Assembly (NCBI GenBank): GCA_051453625.1 | Contig: JBOZIK010000001.1 | Coordinates: 155,489,245 to 155,526,183, forward strand | Direction of reading: 5' to 3' | Length of the DNA stretch: 36,939 nt | Source of the DNA: Welwitschia mirabilis | Taxonomy: Eukaryota; Gnetophyta; Gnetopsida; Welwitschiales | Part shown: positions 1 to 12,697 of the stretch, piece after piece | Layout: each line of letters starts with the position of its first letter | How positions within the stretch are numbered: the first letter of the stretch is position 1 | Position numbers and translations under genes: made by a program | Notes under the pieces: model-generated | The model's database searches: none | Told to the model about the DNA's origin: nothing | What the model saw: only the letters and a program-made list of their open reading frames with translations

Positions 1-1370
1 GTTTTCTAATTATTTTAAATCTTATAATGTGTTAATAGAGTCTAAATAGGATTTGATCCTAGGTTCTGTTATGCATGATAGTTAATAACTATATATATAA
101 AAAAATTATGGTTAATTAGGATAATTAAAGTTAGGATGTTATAAAATGAAAAACTGAATGTAAATAATCAAAAGACAAAAAAACATAAACTACCAATTTA
201 GATGCACGCAAGATTTATAGTGATTCAAGAACTTCTCTACTCCACTCTTGATGATTAACTTGTTTTAAGATTGATCTCAGATCTTTGTTACTCCACAAGT
301 TTTTCTAGGTTTACCTATAACTTTTACAAGTGAACTTTCATAGGCTAAGTCTCAACCTTAACACTATACTTTTGTAGGCTAAGTCTCAACCTTTAATAAT
401 AGACTTTTACAGGCTAAGTCTCAACCTCTAGAATTAATAGATGTAATGCAATGTAGCCTTGGTAGCCTAGATATCATATGTTTAGTATCAATACAGTGAG
501 TGGAGCTCTTCTCCAATAGAATACAATATGAAGACCTTAGATCTAATTCTGAATGTAGTTTTTTTCACTAAAGATAGATCTCCTTAATTAGATATGAAGT
601 GATATGATGATGTGCCAATAATAATACAACTTGATCTTTTAGATCTACAAGGAATATCCCGATTTAGAATAGTACCAAAAAGATTTCTAGGTCATCTCTT
701 GCCTAGCTATTTATAATGAAGGGTTATTAGGGTTTATTACAAATAAATTGCATCTCCAATGGCTATAAATTACTAGAAAACATCTAGGTAATGGCTAGGT
801 AATGGATACATAACGTTTACAACTTTTTCTTTTCCACACCATCCAGTCGATTCCATAAAAATCCGTTTGATTCCATGAGAACCCGATCGATCCCATCTTG
901 GGTGCAGTCGATCCCTTATCTCTCGGTCTGGAATTATGAACTGCCATCTTCTCAGGTCCAATCGATCTCATGAAAATCCGGTCGACCCCTCTCCTCTTGG
1001 TCTGGAACTATTGACCGTTAGTTCCTCAAATCCGGTTGATCTCATGAATATTCGATCGACCCCTTTCCTCTCGGTCTAAGACTATTAGTTCTTAAGATCA
1101 TAGGTCAATCAACCCCTTTATAATCTGGTTGATCCCTCTAGGTTCAGTTTATTTCTTTGTGACTACTTTAGATGTGGTCAATCCCTTTAGAATCCAGTCG
1201 ACCCCCACTGGAGGTAAACATAACTAAGTAGTTTCTTTAGTAATTTTGGTCCAAATCTTTTACCTGCATAACTCAATATTATCTGCACACAATATGTAAT
1301 AATTTACATTACACAAGAGAAATTAGTTTAATATCAATTAGCAAATATAATCTAACAGGTTCCTCACTAG
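1..1370. repeat. AT-rich spacer with two degenerate tandem-repeat blocks
   Basis: There is no gene here. At about 332-430 a 34-35 bp unit containing AGGCTAAGTCTCAACC occurs three times. At about 835-1210 a looser 20-30 bp unit built around TCGAC/TCGATCCC and CCATGAAAATCCG recurs many times, and the phrase CTCTCGGTCTGGAA or close variants appears three times. Repeats of this style are common in plant Copia/Sirevirus LTRs, so an old LTR fragment is possible. I saw no second LTR or polymerase to confirm it. Confidence 0.4.
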
Positions 1371-1918
1371 GCAATTCATGACAACAAATGGGATAAGAAT
1401 TAGGCTGATAAAGCCATGAAAAAATACAGTTGATATGATAAATATGTCGGCATGGTATTTCTTTCACTTCTCCTCTGATCTCAAAAATACTTTCTCATAG
1501 ATTGCATAGGTATTGTTTCTTGCTTTGAGATGCTTGGCTAAAATTTTGATAGTAAATAAAGCCTCCACAGTGCTCCTCACAAGAATACCAATCCTTCAGT
1601 GATTTCATGGCCATGGTGATGACGCCTCTATCAATTATATAAAGGGCTCATTAGAGTATGCATCACATCCACCATTTCCAGAGATTTTGGTTGGTTTATA
1701 AAATAGAAGACAAAAGGTGATGGAAGAGGCGTATCAAGAGAAGGAATTTCTTTACTAAAATTTCCATTATAGAAGGAACATCCCAAAACTGACTTCATCC
1801 CTAAATGGAATCCGTGCATGCATTGATAACATCAGTATTCGTTAAATTCCTTAACCTTAACATCTTTGGGCTCTTTGCAATGCAAATGCTAGTTCTTCTT
1901 TGAACTTGTAGATGTTTT

Positions 1919-2190
1919 TGAGGATATCTTCATTGAATTGAGAAGGCAAATCATACAAAAAAAAGAGGATATCTTCATTGAATCGAGAAGGTAATTCATG
2001 CGTGCAAAAAAAAAAATGTATCTTATGAATCAAAGTTTACAGAAGTATAAGACTCCAAATTCTTTACTGTAAGAATTTAGCAAATGCTTTTCCTATAGAA
2101 TGAAGCATTTATCAAACGTGCGCACATTCTCCGCTTCACCTATAGAATGAAAAGAATTTATCAAATGTGCACTTCAACAAAATAAAATTG
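1919..2190. repeat. Two short tandem duplications
   Basis: A unit of about 45 bp beginning GAGGATATCTTCATTGAAT is repeated at about 1920 and 1965, each copy ending in an A-run. Directly downstream (about 2080-2180) the motif CCTATAGAATGAA followed by a TTTATCAAA(C/T)GTGC block occurs twice. No coding potential is visible. Confidence 0.55.
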
Positions 2191-2204
2191 TTTTGAACGA
2201 TATA

Positions 2205-2433
2205 GCTGCTCTTTTAAGGTGTTTCTATATAAACACCTTATCTAAATGGAATTTATTTAAGGCGTTTAATGTAATAAACACCTTAAAAATGCGAACGCCT
2301 AAAAAAATAATTGAAAAAGGCTTTTAAGGAATTTGTTTTTAAAAAAATGCTTTAAAATTATTTCCATTTAGTCTTTAAGGCATTTATTTAAAAAGCTTAA
2401 TCATTAAGGCATTTATTTTTTTTTCTAGCAGTG
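2205..2433 (+). mobile_element. Possible CACTA-type transposon terminus with subterminal repeats
   Basis: This AT-rich block is packed with inverted and direct copies of a motif like AAGGCGTTTA. Examples are a perfect 10-bp inverted repeat at 2215-2224 and 2231-2240, and an 11-bp pair with one mismatch at 2258-2268 and 2275-2285. Further AAGGCATTT copies lie at about 2378-2412. It ends in a T-run followed by CTAGCAGTG, close to the CTTGTAGTG end of plant EnSpm/CACTA elements, whose subterminal zones carry repeats of this kind. No matching CACTA start or transposase was found, so this would be a solitary 3' end. Confidence 0.4.
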
Positions 2434-3726
2434 TTCTAATATGGCTTTTTTCTTCTACTAAGATTGATGACATTGAGGAGGTGGAGCTGATTACTATTTT
2501 TGAGAAGCTTTATCCTTGTCATGATGTTTTATATTAGGAAGGTATTTGCTTAAAGAATGCTTATTTGAACATGGTCTAATATGAGGATGTGACACTGTGA
2601 TTACAAATTCAAGAAGATAAGGTACTAGGAAAGTTAAACTATGCTTCAGTAATAATAAGATCCTCATTATGTGTATCAAAGATTACTTGGGGTAGTTTCC
2701 TATTACTATGTAATGACATAATGTAGCTCCATGAAAATAGATCCTCCAAACAACATTTAACCAAGTTAACATAATGTATGAAAACTTGGTTCTATGAGTT
2801 AATTTCAACAACCTTCACCTAAATATCAGTAATCTAAGCAATCATCTTTGGATCTTTACTTTAAGCTTCAAGTTATTCTTTAAGTAGAATGTATTCTGCA
2901 ATGTGATGAGGTTGGTGTAACTGGTATCACTATGGTTTACCACCTTCTTATGCCATGAAGCCATGGATTCTCTCATGATTTTATCAACTTATTATTGATA
3001 GACTTCTAAGCATTTTCTTCCTTTGAAGGTTGAATAGGAACATGCACTTTCTCAAAAATAATAGTATCAAAACCATATATGCACATTGTAAATATAAGAT
3101 CTTTATATCAATCTTCCAACTCTAATCATCCTAAAAAGTGACTTTACTAGTGTGAAGAATTCTAACAAGAGTTGAAACTTTTCCTTTGAGGTTGCCATAG
3201 CTCATACAATAGGAAGAAGAAATGTCAAGTTATGAAGTATAGTCAATTCTTAGGGGAATTTTTCTCACATAAGAAATTAAACAATGGATCTATCCTTGAC
3301 ATAAAGAAAATTTATCAAAATGAGATAAGAAAGAGGAAAACTAGAAATGGTATAGTAAATTTGAAAAGGGATCTTTCTCATATCCACAAGTTCAAACGAT
3401 CTATCTAAATGAATAAGAAAGAGTTGCACTAAAAAGATATAGTCAATTCGAAAGGGATCCTACTCACATCCACAATTTATATGATCTATCCAATCCATAA
3501 TAGTATGACAAATTTGAGAAAGCTTGTTGAAAATCTCCTTTCCAGGTTTTTGCCATTCCTACTTCCTCTTCCCTATTTTTTGCCATTATCCTCATTATTA
3601 GTAGTTAAACCTTTATTTTCCATGCTTTTCATCCTACTTTTAACAATGGATATTTGCTTCCTATTTCTCCTCTTATCTGCCTTGTCTTTTCCTCCCTTTC
3701 TTCCAAAAACTTTTCCTTACCCCTAA
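2434..3726. other. AT-rich spacer, no gene; degenerate tandem repeat at 3237-3480
   Basis: I see no protein-coding signal. Within it, TATAGT(C/A)AATTnnnAAGGGATC followed by CTCA(C/T)ATCCACAA and ATGATCTATC recurs at about 3237, 3350 and 3438, giving three diverged units of roughly 90-110 bp. The pyrimidine-rich open frame at 3481-3726 is a composition effect. Confidence 0.5.
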
Positions 3727-3731
3727 TATTT
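3727..3731. repeat. Target-site duplication of element A, left copy
   Basis: TATTT lies directly before the TG of the left LTR and matches 20599-20603 exactly. A five-base duplication is the usual length for LTR retrotransposon insertion. Confidence 0.8.
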
Positions 3732-3965
3732 TGTAAGGTTTCAAACAATCCTCCTGAGCCCACAAGGAGCTTAATGGATCTTCATTGAAACCTACTCATT
3801 GATTTTTATTCAAAACAAATACATATATACAAGATGTTATGGAAAATTTATGAGAGAAATAAAGATAGGTAAGGGGAAAGAAATAAGAGAAAATCATGTT
3901 AACCACTACTCAAAAAGGCAAATGTGGATGAGAGGGGTTAACTACAAAGAAAACATTATTTAACA
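3732..3965 (-). repeat. Element A 3' LTR
   Basis: 234 bp, starting TGTAAGG and ending TTTAACA on the plus strand. It aligns to 20331-20598 along most of its length with many substitutions and a few indels, including a shorter AG-rich middle, which indicates an old insertion. On the minus strand it carries TATATATG and a downstream AATAAA, placed as promoter and polyadenylation signals would be. Confidence 0.8.
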
Positions 3966-3980
3966 AACCCCTCTTTGATG
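3966..3980 (-). promoter_or_regulatory. Element A polypurine tract
   Basis: On the minus strand this reads CATCAAAGAGGGGTT and abuts the TG start of the 3' LTR. That is the position and composition of a plus-strand DNA priming tract. Confidence 0.65.
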
Positions 3981-6480
3981 AAAAATCTAAGAATTAGATT
4001 ATCATCACAATTAAAGTGCTAGAACGTGCCTCTAGCATAGCAGTCCATATAGAATTTAACACATTTAATTTAGACTAACCATTACAAAAATGTACTAACT
4101 ATGATAATACAAACTACCTGCAACGATGTAGATTTATCATAGAATCTTCGATGGAAGCACCAAAATAAGGGAAGCACTGAAATGAGTAACTTCAAGGAAT
4201 ATTTCTTATGAGTGATCTTCTTGGATGAATTTGCACTTGCATCCTATGCAACTTCAAAGAAGACATAGTTCAATTGATCTTCTCAAGCAATCTATGTGCC
4301 TTAGCTAAAAACATGGGACACACATAACACTTCAAATGAGATACACCCAACAAAGGAATATACCCTAAAAATGGAACCAACTCAACAAGAGAGAACCCTA
4401 AATGATTACCATATAAAAAAAAATCATGAAAAGTATCCCATACCACTTATCATGACATTATTCCTACATGATATTGTATACATAATTAGTTGTAATAAGC
4501 CTATAACCTAGCTTAATAAATTAATCATTTATTTGCTTGAGGGGAGTTAGTAAATCTAGCCTTGAAAATACATTAATAATTTAAAAACATGGCATAAAAT
4601 CTTCTCAACAAAATCAACCAACACCCAAATGACTAATCTTTGAAAAATCCAATGGGCATCTAAAGGCCTACACCTCTAAAATCACATATGCCTTACTCCA
4701 TTCTAGGCAACCTCTTACAATAATGAATTTTTTGAAACAATATTAATGCCTCCTCTTAATAAGAACTTTAAAAGTTTTTAGAACCATTGTAATCATGTTT
4801 GACAATCAACCAATCCTTATTCATTTTGTAATAAATTATTGCTGATTGAAGGTCCCAAGCCACCATTAAATCAGCTATTTTTAAGAAATTAAGGGAGAAC
4901 AGAGCTCAAAAATTATTGCAACACTCTAGGAAATTTCCATTGAGAAATCCTCTATATGCAAAAGCATCTAAAGAAATAAACCCTTGCATCGAATACCCCT
5001 GAGAAATTCCATTGTAAAGTCCAATTCTATTTTAAAGAATTCTAAACAAAAGCTAGAAAATGCAAGAAACCTACAACAAGGAATATCCAAAACTTGTTTC
5101 TACTCCAAGTTGAAACAAAACCCCTAGATTTGGCATCTGACATAGAACTCACAACTAGTGCTAGTGAAAACGAATTGGTAGCTCATATTTGATTTCCTTT
5201 TGCAGGTTCACGCACTGCATGCTACCATGGAACATGAATTAAATATATTAATTCTACTGGAGGTTAGCATTAATGAAGGAGCTGAGGAATCTGCACAACT
5301 ATAATTAAAGCTATAGTCTGATAAAATATAAGGCAAGTAGGCCTATTTCAAATCAGAATTAATGTGCTTCCACCCCTCATTATATTTGCATTCGATGAAG
5401 GGATATTTGGTGGTATTTTTGCACATCCCCTTTCCATAGATGTAGGTTTAAAAATCCACATACACATGGATTGGATTCTCAAAATTCATAGACACTTGGA
5501 TTAAATTCTCCAGGTCTTCTATGGCCTTGTCAAAGATTAGAAACACAAATGTGATTCAGAAAGATATTAGTAGTGAAAAGGTTTTGTAATGTTTTTTTCC
5601 CTTGTTATTTCATTATAGAGTTGTAGGCCATTTCACGCTAAATCAAAAAACCAATGATGATCTTTGTTAATTCTTCATCATTCTTCATTCCAAATGGATC
5701 TTATGTAGGAAGTCATGGATTAAGCCATTCAAACCAATTCTTTATGCACTCAAGAGACTGAATGCTTGAAATTTCCTCCATTGTGCTTCTAGATCCTTCC
5801 TTATCATACCTATAGAACTAAACTAGTAGTTCTCATCAAGACAAGTATGAATCTTTATCTATGTCTCAACACAACATCTAAAACTAGCGTCTTAATAGAG
5901 AGAGACTTAGAGTCAAGATTCTTACCAAGATTCACAAAGGCATTAGCACTGGTCTAGGAAATAAGATGCAAATGCTAAAGAAGAGTCGAAGTGGGATAGC
6001 TATTGTGTAACCATTGCTCAGGCCTATTTGGCATTCAAGATGATTCTAACCTCCTTGGCCAACATTTTCTGTGAGTGGTGATGGACCACAAGAGATGGAT
6101 AAGAGATGCAGTAATCACACTAGTAAGAGCCTTGAGTACTAGCAATATCAGAATGCTTAGAACATCTTTAGTTCTTTTATAAATGAAGATGCGGTAGATA
6201 ACTTTAGTTTGTTATTCAGAAATGCACTATGACTGTTTGTATTCATGAGAGATGAAGCCCCATTCCATAAACCCTAAAATCTAAACCTACATTTTTACTT
6301 AAAGGGCAGAGGAGCGTAAAAGGTGGGAGGCTGATTTTCTTTTGCTTGTAATACTTTCTTCTTTTCTATGCTACCTTTTCATGGGACACAAAAATATAAC
6401 TACAAAACTCGTATCATATTAGTTACCGATTATATATAAGAGTAATCAATGAAGTGTGGACACTTCATATAATAGTTTAA
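3981..6480. other. Element A interior, AT-rich part, no gene
   Basis: About 2.5 kb of AT-rich sequence lies between the polypurine tract and the compositionally different block that follows. I searched both strands by eye for Copia and gypsy polymerase and integrase motifs and found none. There are no long open frames and no obvious tandem repeats. Confidence 0.5.
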
Positions 6481-9254
6481 AATAAAGTATAGACAAGGAT
6501 AAAGATAGCAGACAAGGAACACAAAACCGTACCAGCTACTGGCAGGGTGGGCGAAGCGCGAAGATTTAATTATGTTCTAGCTTCATGCACTGAGAAGACA
6601 GAGTCACCCACTTACTGGAAAGCAGAGACTTGAGGCAACACGACACATGTAGAAGTGTTCACATTGCATATGTTGTGTTTATTCATGTAAGGAATAATCA
6701 GTTGCCCCACCTTATATAACTAACCGTGGTATTGGCACATGTAATGCCATCCAATCTCATTTTAACTCGACCCATGTGGGGATATGTGCATACTAACTAT
6801 ATATGCTCTAGTTGTTCGTAATGCAGTAGGAGATATGCTCTACTTGCCGGTAATGTGGTAGGTGGGATCGTGCCCTGTAGGCATTGGGAACTAAGGTTAT
6901 GTCCAATCTTGTTACGAAGATGCATAACCTATCCAGCATATATATCAGGATTATCCTCAGGAGACATGCCCCTCTAACAATGAAATGTAGCATAGTCACT
7001 GTATTTAGTGAAGGCCTTTGACAATAGAGACTATATGGATAGAATTGGGCTTTCGTCAGGGAAGTGTAATACAAATCCAGTACCCCCTTAGGCCCCTTCC
7101 CCCCATATTTGAAATAGACAATAACGATCAATACACAGATAGTAACACCACACCTCGTACATACGTAAAGCTGCATCGCAATGGGCTCTTTGCATTGCAA
7201 CTCACTAACAAACTGGCTGAAGTATCCTAGACCATACAGAGATGAACTAGCAGCATGTACTTGAGCTCATCCATCTTCTTATTGCTTCTAGGTTCTGAGA
7301 CATATAATCACGCTTCGACCACAGTTGGGTTGTTGTTAATTCATGCATGGAAACAATAGCAACTAACCCAACCCTCACATTCCCATCTAAAAAGATAGAT
7401 GACTTATTCGTGCGCATTGTGTACAGCTCCACTAGTTTCTTATTGATCTCATTTGAGTTGTACATCTTTCTCCTTTTAGTAGCTTCATCAAGAATAGGAT
7501 ATCATGATTGATCTGGAAGTAAGTCCCCTCTATAGTATTGAAACAGTTCTGATATGAGATAGGAAGGTTTTATAGTATGTACAACACTGAGACGAATACT
7601 AGAAAAGTGGACCTTTAGTAAGATACATGCCGGTGATCACTTAGAGAGATCAAGGATCCCGCATCTCTCTCTATGATTTCCAGTTTCTATGCAGGTTGCT
7701 TCACCATCCTCCATGGGTCACTTCAATCAGAGACAGCTAGACGGGGTATAATATCTAGTATGAGGTACCGGTTATGAGATGCAAAACACATATGGACAAA
7801 GACAATGGAGAACGGTTACTCGTTTTACCTAATGGATCAATGACTCAAGGTCATTATAGTCACTGATCCCATCATGTCCATTTGTGTCACTTGGTCCACC
7901 TGTGCCCATGAAACTTAGTGGAGTGCACAACTTAATGAGGTGGGGGCAGACCCTCTACCAGCGTCCCTGTTATAGGTGTCCACTCCATTGACATAGTTGT
8001 GGCAATCGCATTGGTACGTAGCTTGATTTAGTCTGTTAATGCTACGGTGAGTTGGATGCCTTAATCCAGAGATAAGATATATGTCCAACATCAAGGCGTG
8101 TCCTTGCTGCTTTAATAGTCTGGGATAGTTACAATCCCCCATCGTCATATGTTATATGGTTACCCTATTTTGGGGCTAAGCCATTATGCTATTTTTAGTA
8201 AAGGCTCATCCTGCTGGAATCGGATCCATCGAAAGTGCATTTTATGTCATTACACAGTGAAGTTGACTCGGTGCTAACCCCTGGTTGGCTATATTAACTA
8301 TGGGGTTGATTGGTCTGAAACAACATGAGGGTCGAATCACCTACCGTAATTGGGTTTTGGGGTTTATGAACCAAGTCTCATGTGGCATGCACCGCTGTTC
8401 CTCATTGACTTCTATGCGGCTTAGGAATCTGTCCTACCGATTACGCGCTCTCTACTACTATACCATACCACACCATAATAATAAGCCCTATAGTGATGAA
8501 CTTATACTGAGCCTACCTGGACAAGAGATCCCTATCCCACCTATCTATCTCCCCATCCTTGTTAGTACATACTTACCTACCTACCCAGAATGGTTAGGCC
8601 ATATCCTCACTAAGCATGGATCATATTACTTAGCGAAGCTACATCATAACCATCACTTAGTAGCCTATTTCATCCCTGACGTAAACTGATCTCACTGCTA
8701 TTAGTAATAAATTCATTCCTTCAGAATGGATTCTTAGTAACCGTTTATAATAATGCTATACCACAACATCAATGGTATCCTCCTACATATCAGGGAAGAA
8801 GCGACCATGGTCTCCAAGTCAATAAACGAAATGATGAGCTGACACAACACTATGATATACTTAGTTGGAGGAAACGCATGATGAAAAATAGTGAGCTATC
8901 AGTCAACCATTATGAAGTCAATACTCTAACAAAAGCAGTATATAGTACTCATAGAATGTCGCCACATGTACTAGGCTACTGACAGTAACTAGAACCAAGT
9001 ACATAAGGACTGTGACAGAAACTAGTTGGTGGGTGTATCAAAGTTGGTGGTTGTGATGGTTATAATGAATGCAATAACAGTATATAAATGACTATTGCTC
9101 TGGGACCGAAACTAGATCCACCCCGCAAATAAAAAACAACTCCATGGTAATCTTGGAGGTCTGTGTTGCAGGCAGGAAGGGACTACCCCACCCTAAGTCT
9201 TATTCCAGGGAGATTCCTGTGAGTAGAGCACTGAGGCTTAGTCATCTTGGCCCA

Positions 9255-9264
9255 NNNNNNNNNN
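9255..9264. other. Assembly gap (10 N)
   Basis: Ten N within the element A interior. Continuity of flanking sequence is unproven. Confidence 0.99.
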
Positions 9265-9546
9265 AGAGTCAAAGTATTATTGGCCAATAGTTATAGTATG
9301 ACACAATTCTCAACTAAGTAGCTAGTCCATGCCATAAAAAATGGGCCAGTAACTCGAGGAACTAGAGGTGATCCATCCTTAAGGCTGCCTTCTGATACTT
9401 GTCCACTCAATTCAATACAACAAAAACAGGATTTAGAATAGCCCAGGCAGATGTAGAAATCCCAGTGTTGTGGCACAACCTCACCCTACTTGTGTTAATA
9501 GGGGCTTGTCGATGGGGTGGTTGAGTTGGGTAGAGGAACCTGTAGG

Positions 9547-9613
9547 NNNNNNNNNNNNNNNNNNNNNNNNNNNNNNNNNNNNNNNNNNNNNNNNNNNNNN
9601 NNNNNNNNNNNNN
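9547..9613. other. Assembly gap (67 N)
   Basis: Sixty-seven N. The tandem duplication at 9641-9734 starts shortly after it, so local repeats may have caused the break. Confidence 0.99.
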
Positions 9614-9640
9614 TTGCTGGAGCGACTAACGTACTAGGAG

Positions 9641-9734
9641 CCAACCTTGAACCGAATGTATAGTGGCATAAAGGCTTAGGATCTATTCATATAATCAACC
9701 TTGACCTGAGCATACAATGGCATAAAGGCCTGGG
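9641..9734. repeat. 54-bp-period tandem duplication
   Basis: Copies at 9641-9680 and 9695-9734 share CAACCTTGA near their start and TGGCATAAAGGC near the end. Nearly all differences between them are C/T or G/A transitions. Confidence 0.7.
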
Positions 9735-10783
9735 GTACAGCAGTTGCAAAAATCTCGTACTTTCATTTTTTCACAAGATATCACTGATGTACCTCAGCTA
9801 ACTAGTAACCGTTAGTGAGGGGAACCCCCAAGATAAAAAGTCCCACTAGAGTCGGGGCGACCCTACTATCTAGGGCATATGGGAAAGGGGATTAGTTGTC
9901 ATTTCCCTACAAAGGCCCCAGTGACAATTACAGAGCGATGAAGGGAGAATCATCGTGCTTCTTGCCCTGTTCTGTTAACTATTATGGTTAAGAGGCATCA
10001 CCAAAAGAGGCAACCTTGCCTAAAGGTGTAAATCACAATTTAGCGTAGAACGCAGAAGCTGTGGGACCGATAAAGAGATACATCAATAGTTTCTGCTACC
10101 CTTAGATACTAGTATGTAAGCACCTACGCTTTTCGACCTTTTAGTCTACTTACATTGAGTTAATTAGGCTATTCTCTATATTTATCCGATATAGCCCACA
10201 ACACCCATGATATAGAAGACGTGTCTAAAGTTTGGAACACAATCCCAATGAAGCACATAAGACTGATGTCATGGAATACCCAGTGAAGCCAAGGAGAGCA
10301 GATAGGATCAGAGGTGGAATTAGAGAAAACTCTCTTTTTCAGCAACCTACAGTAAGGGCTACATGGTATCGTAACCAGGCAGATAGATGTTGTGAGCCAT
10401 GAAAACAATAGCAGTGCATTAGCACGATTGGACTTGAGCATATCGAATTACTAGATATTGATAAAGCTCATATCAATGGCTAAAGATCAATAATACTTAG
10501 CGATAATATGTGCTACAGATACATATGAGAGGAAGAATAGGATAGATATGCCAGATAAGCGCGTAATACTCAGGTAGACACTTAAGAATAAAAAAGGAAG
10601 AGTGCGGTCAAGCCACAACATATATTAGAGTGGAATAAGTATCTGGGCTATAGCTTACAATAAGTCAATGACAGGTGCACCAACCATATATAAACCATTT
10701 CATAAACACCTGTATAGTATATGGATTGGTCAGCATGTGCTACTAGTATACAGGCGTCATGAGATTCAAGAAAGCATTTTGAG

Positions 10784-11161
10784 TTGTGTTCATCCCCTTA
10801 TATGGAGTGGTCACATCGCGATGCATAGCGTGCTTTAAGAGATGTCAGTGGTTAGGGTTTGATATTATATTCCTTAATACACAAATGTCAATTTGGCTGA
10901 CTCTTCAATTAATCAAACATCAAGATGCCAAGGTGGATGGTTTGAGCTCCATCGTCAGTCAGAAAACTAAAGGATTTTCATGTGGTGCATGGTGCCAAGC
11001 CTTTGCACTCCAATATAGTACATAAAGCAGGCTGGAGTTAGCTCTGCTTTACAGAGTACATAAAGTAGGTCAGAGTCAGCCCTGCTTTACCTTATGAAAT
11101 GCATAACTATGTTATTCAATAAAGAATGAAGATGTATAACTATGTTGATCTATGTCGAGAG
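10784..11161. repeat. Tandem duplication in element A, copy 1
   Basis: This segment aligns with 11748-12126 over its whole length, at an offset of about 965 bp that includes the 576-N gap. Shared phrases include GGTTAGGGTTTGATATTATA and GCATAACTATGTT. Near its end a sub-repeat of about 38 bp (AGTACATAAAG... CTGCTTTAC) occurs twice. The reading frame 10786-11025 (79 codons) is matched in frame by copy 2, with residues such as WLGFDII and IWLT in common. No known protein is recognised, and the frame may be open simply because the duplication kept it. Confidence 0.75.
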
Positions 11162-11737
11162 NNNNNNNNNNNNNNNNNNNNNNNNNNNNNNNNNNNNNNN
11201 NNNNNNNNNNNNNNNNNNNNNNNNNNNNNNNNNNNNNNNNNNNNNNNNNNNNNNNNNNNNNNNNNNNNNNNNNNNNNNNNNNNNNNNNNNNNNNNNNNNN
11301 NNNNNNNNNNNNNNNNNNNNNNNNNNNNNNNNNNNNNNNNNNNNNNNNNNNNNNNNNNNNNNNNNNNNNNNNNNNNNNNNNNNNNNNNNNNNNNNNNNNN
11401 NNNNNNNNNNNNNNNNNNNNNNNNNNNNNNNNNNNNNNNNNNNNNNNNNNNNNNNNNNNNNNNNNNNNNNNNNNNNNNNNNNNNNNNNNNNNNNNNNNNN
11501 NNNNNNNNNNNNNNNNNNNNNNNNNNNNNNNNNNNNNNNNNNNNNNNNNNNNNNNNNNNNNNNNNNNNNNNNNNNNNNNNNNNNNNNNNNNNNNNNNNNN
11601 NNNNNNNNNNNNNNNNNNNNNNNNNNNNNNNNNNNNNNNNNNNNNNNNNNNNNNNNNNNNNNNNNNNNNNNNNNNNNNNNNNNNNNNNNNNNNNNNNNNN
11701 NNNNNNNNNNNNNNNNNNNNNNNNNNNNNNNNNNNNN
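11162..11737. other. Assembly gap (576 N) inside the tandem duplication
   Basis: The gap separates the two copies of the ~965-bp repeat. It probably reflects collapse or unresolved repeat copies. The real copy number is unknown. Confidence 0.99.
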
Positions 11738-12126
11738 ATCGTTTTGGGTTATGGTCATCCCCTTTGATGGAGTGGTCACACCAAGACATACAATGTGCTT
11801 CAGGCGATGTCGATGGTTAGGGTTTGATATTATATTACTTAATACACTAATGCCAATTTGGCTGACTATTCTGCAGGTCAAATATCGAGATGCCAAGATG
11901 GGTGGCCTAAGCTTCATCGTCAATTAGCGAACTAAAGGATTTTTATGTGGTGCATGGTGTCGAGCCTTTGCACTCTAATATAGTACATAAAGTAGGCTGG
12001 AGTCAGCTTTTCTTTACACAATACATAAAGTACGCCAGAGTTAGCCCTGCTTTACCTTACGAAATGCATAACTATGTTGTTTAGCAATGAATGAAGATGC
12101 GTAACTATGTTAATCTATGTCGAGAG
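11738..12126. repeat. Tandem duplication in element A, copy 2
   Basis: This is the second copy of 10784-11161, beginning just after the gap and ending at the shared CTATGTCGAGAG. In the first ~110 aligned bases I counted 13 transitions and 6 transversions against copy 1. The 38-bp sub-repeat is also present here, at about 11985-12055, so it predates the larger duplication. Confidence 0.75.
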
Positions 12127-12244
12127 TTGACTGGTTTAGCTAGGTAATCCTGGGGTGACTAGTTTTCTCATAGGGCACAACACCATTTGAAACTATATGT
12201 CATAGACGAGATCATACCGATTTGTCCACTATGTAAGTATTTGC

Positions 12245-12697
12245 GTGATACTGCATCCTATCGATGCTTTTCCGTTACATATATCATGCCTAGTCAACTA
12301 TGTTTGGGTAACTCCTAGCTCGTTGGAGGTCTCAGTTGGTAATGCCCTACATAACCCCGTGGGTGGCCTAGTATGTGCAGAGAATGGTGCATGTGAAGGC
12401 GAGTCTAGCATGTGCAGAGCTTTCAAACCCTTATGTAGCTTCCCCGCGTTTTCCACATATACCCTCCCAACCATGGTTGGAGTAACCCTCGCACAAGACT
12501 TCGAAGTTGTTAGCATGAAATTACATGGAACCAACACTAGTATCATATCCCTCCTACCCTGGGTGGGGGATGAAGTGCAGATTTGGCTACCTGCTAGATC
12601 TAGCGGAACTATCTGCCAAAACAATGGATCTCCTTATAGACTAGTTGTATTCAGGACCTTGAAGAGTTATCACCACCTATGTGCCGTGCACTCATAA
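12245..12697 (+). CDS. Unrecognised 150-codon open frame, probably not a gene
   Basis: This is the longest uninterrupted frame in the compositional island. I recognise no domain, signal peptide or family motif. The predicted product has no extended charged or hydrophobic segment typical of a folded or membrane protein, and the start codon has no supporting context. A second frame of 108 codons is open on the opposite strand over the same bases, which suggests chance openness from the higher GC. It is listed only because it is the largest candidate in a 16-kb interior with no other coding signal. Conservation in other copies of element A would be needed to call it real. Confidence 0.12.
   Translation: MILHPIDAFPLHISCLVNYVWVTPSSLEVSVGNALHNPVGGLVCAENGACEGESSMCRAFKPLCSFPAFSTYTLPTMVGVTLAQDFEVVSMKLHGTNTSIISLLPWVGDEVQIWLPARSSGTICQNNGSPYRLVVFRTLKSYHHLCAVHS

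Noticed and set aside
330-440. Regularly spaced repeats as a CRISPR-like array
   Set aside because: There are only three diverged copies with no constant-length unique spacers, and the context is a plant nuclear repeat region.
3481-3726. 81-codon leucine/phenylalanine-rich frame
   Set aside because: It is a pyrimidine-rich local tract with no signal of selection or family similarity. It ends just before the LTR of element A.
11112-11927. Several open frames of 210-260 codons on both strands
   Set aside because: They are open only because they cross 576 N. The real sequence at their ends covers a few dozen codons.
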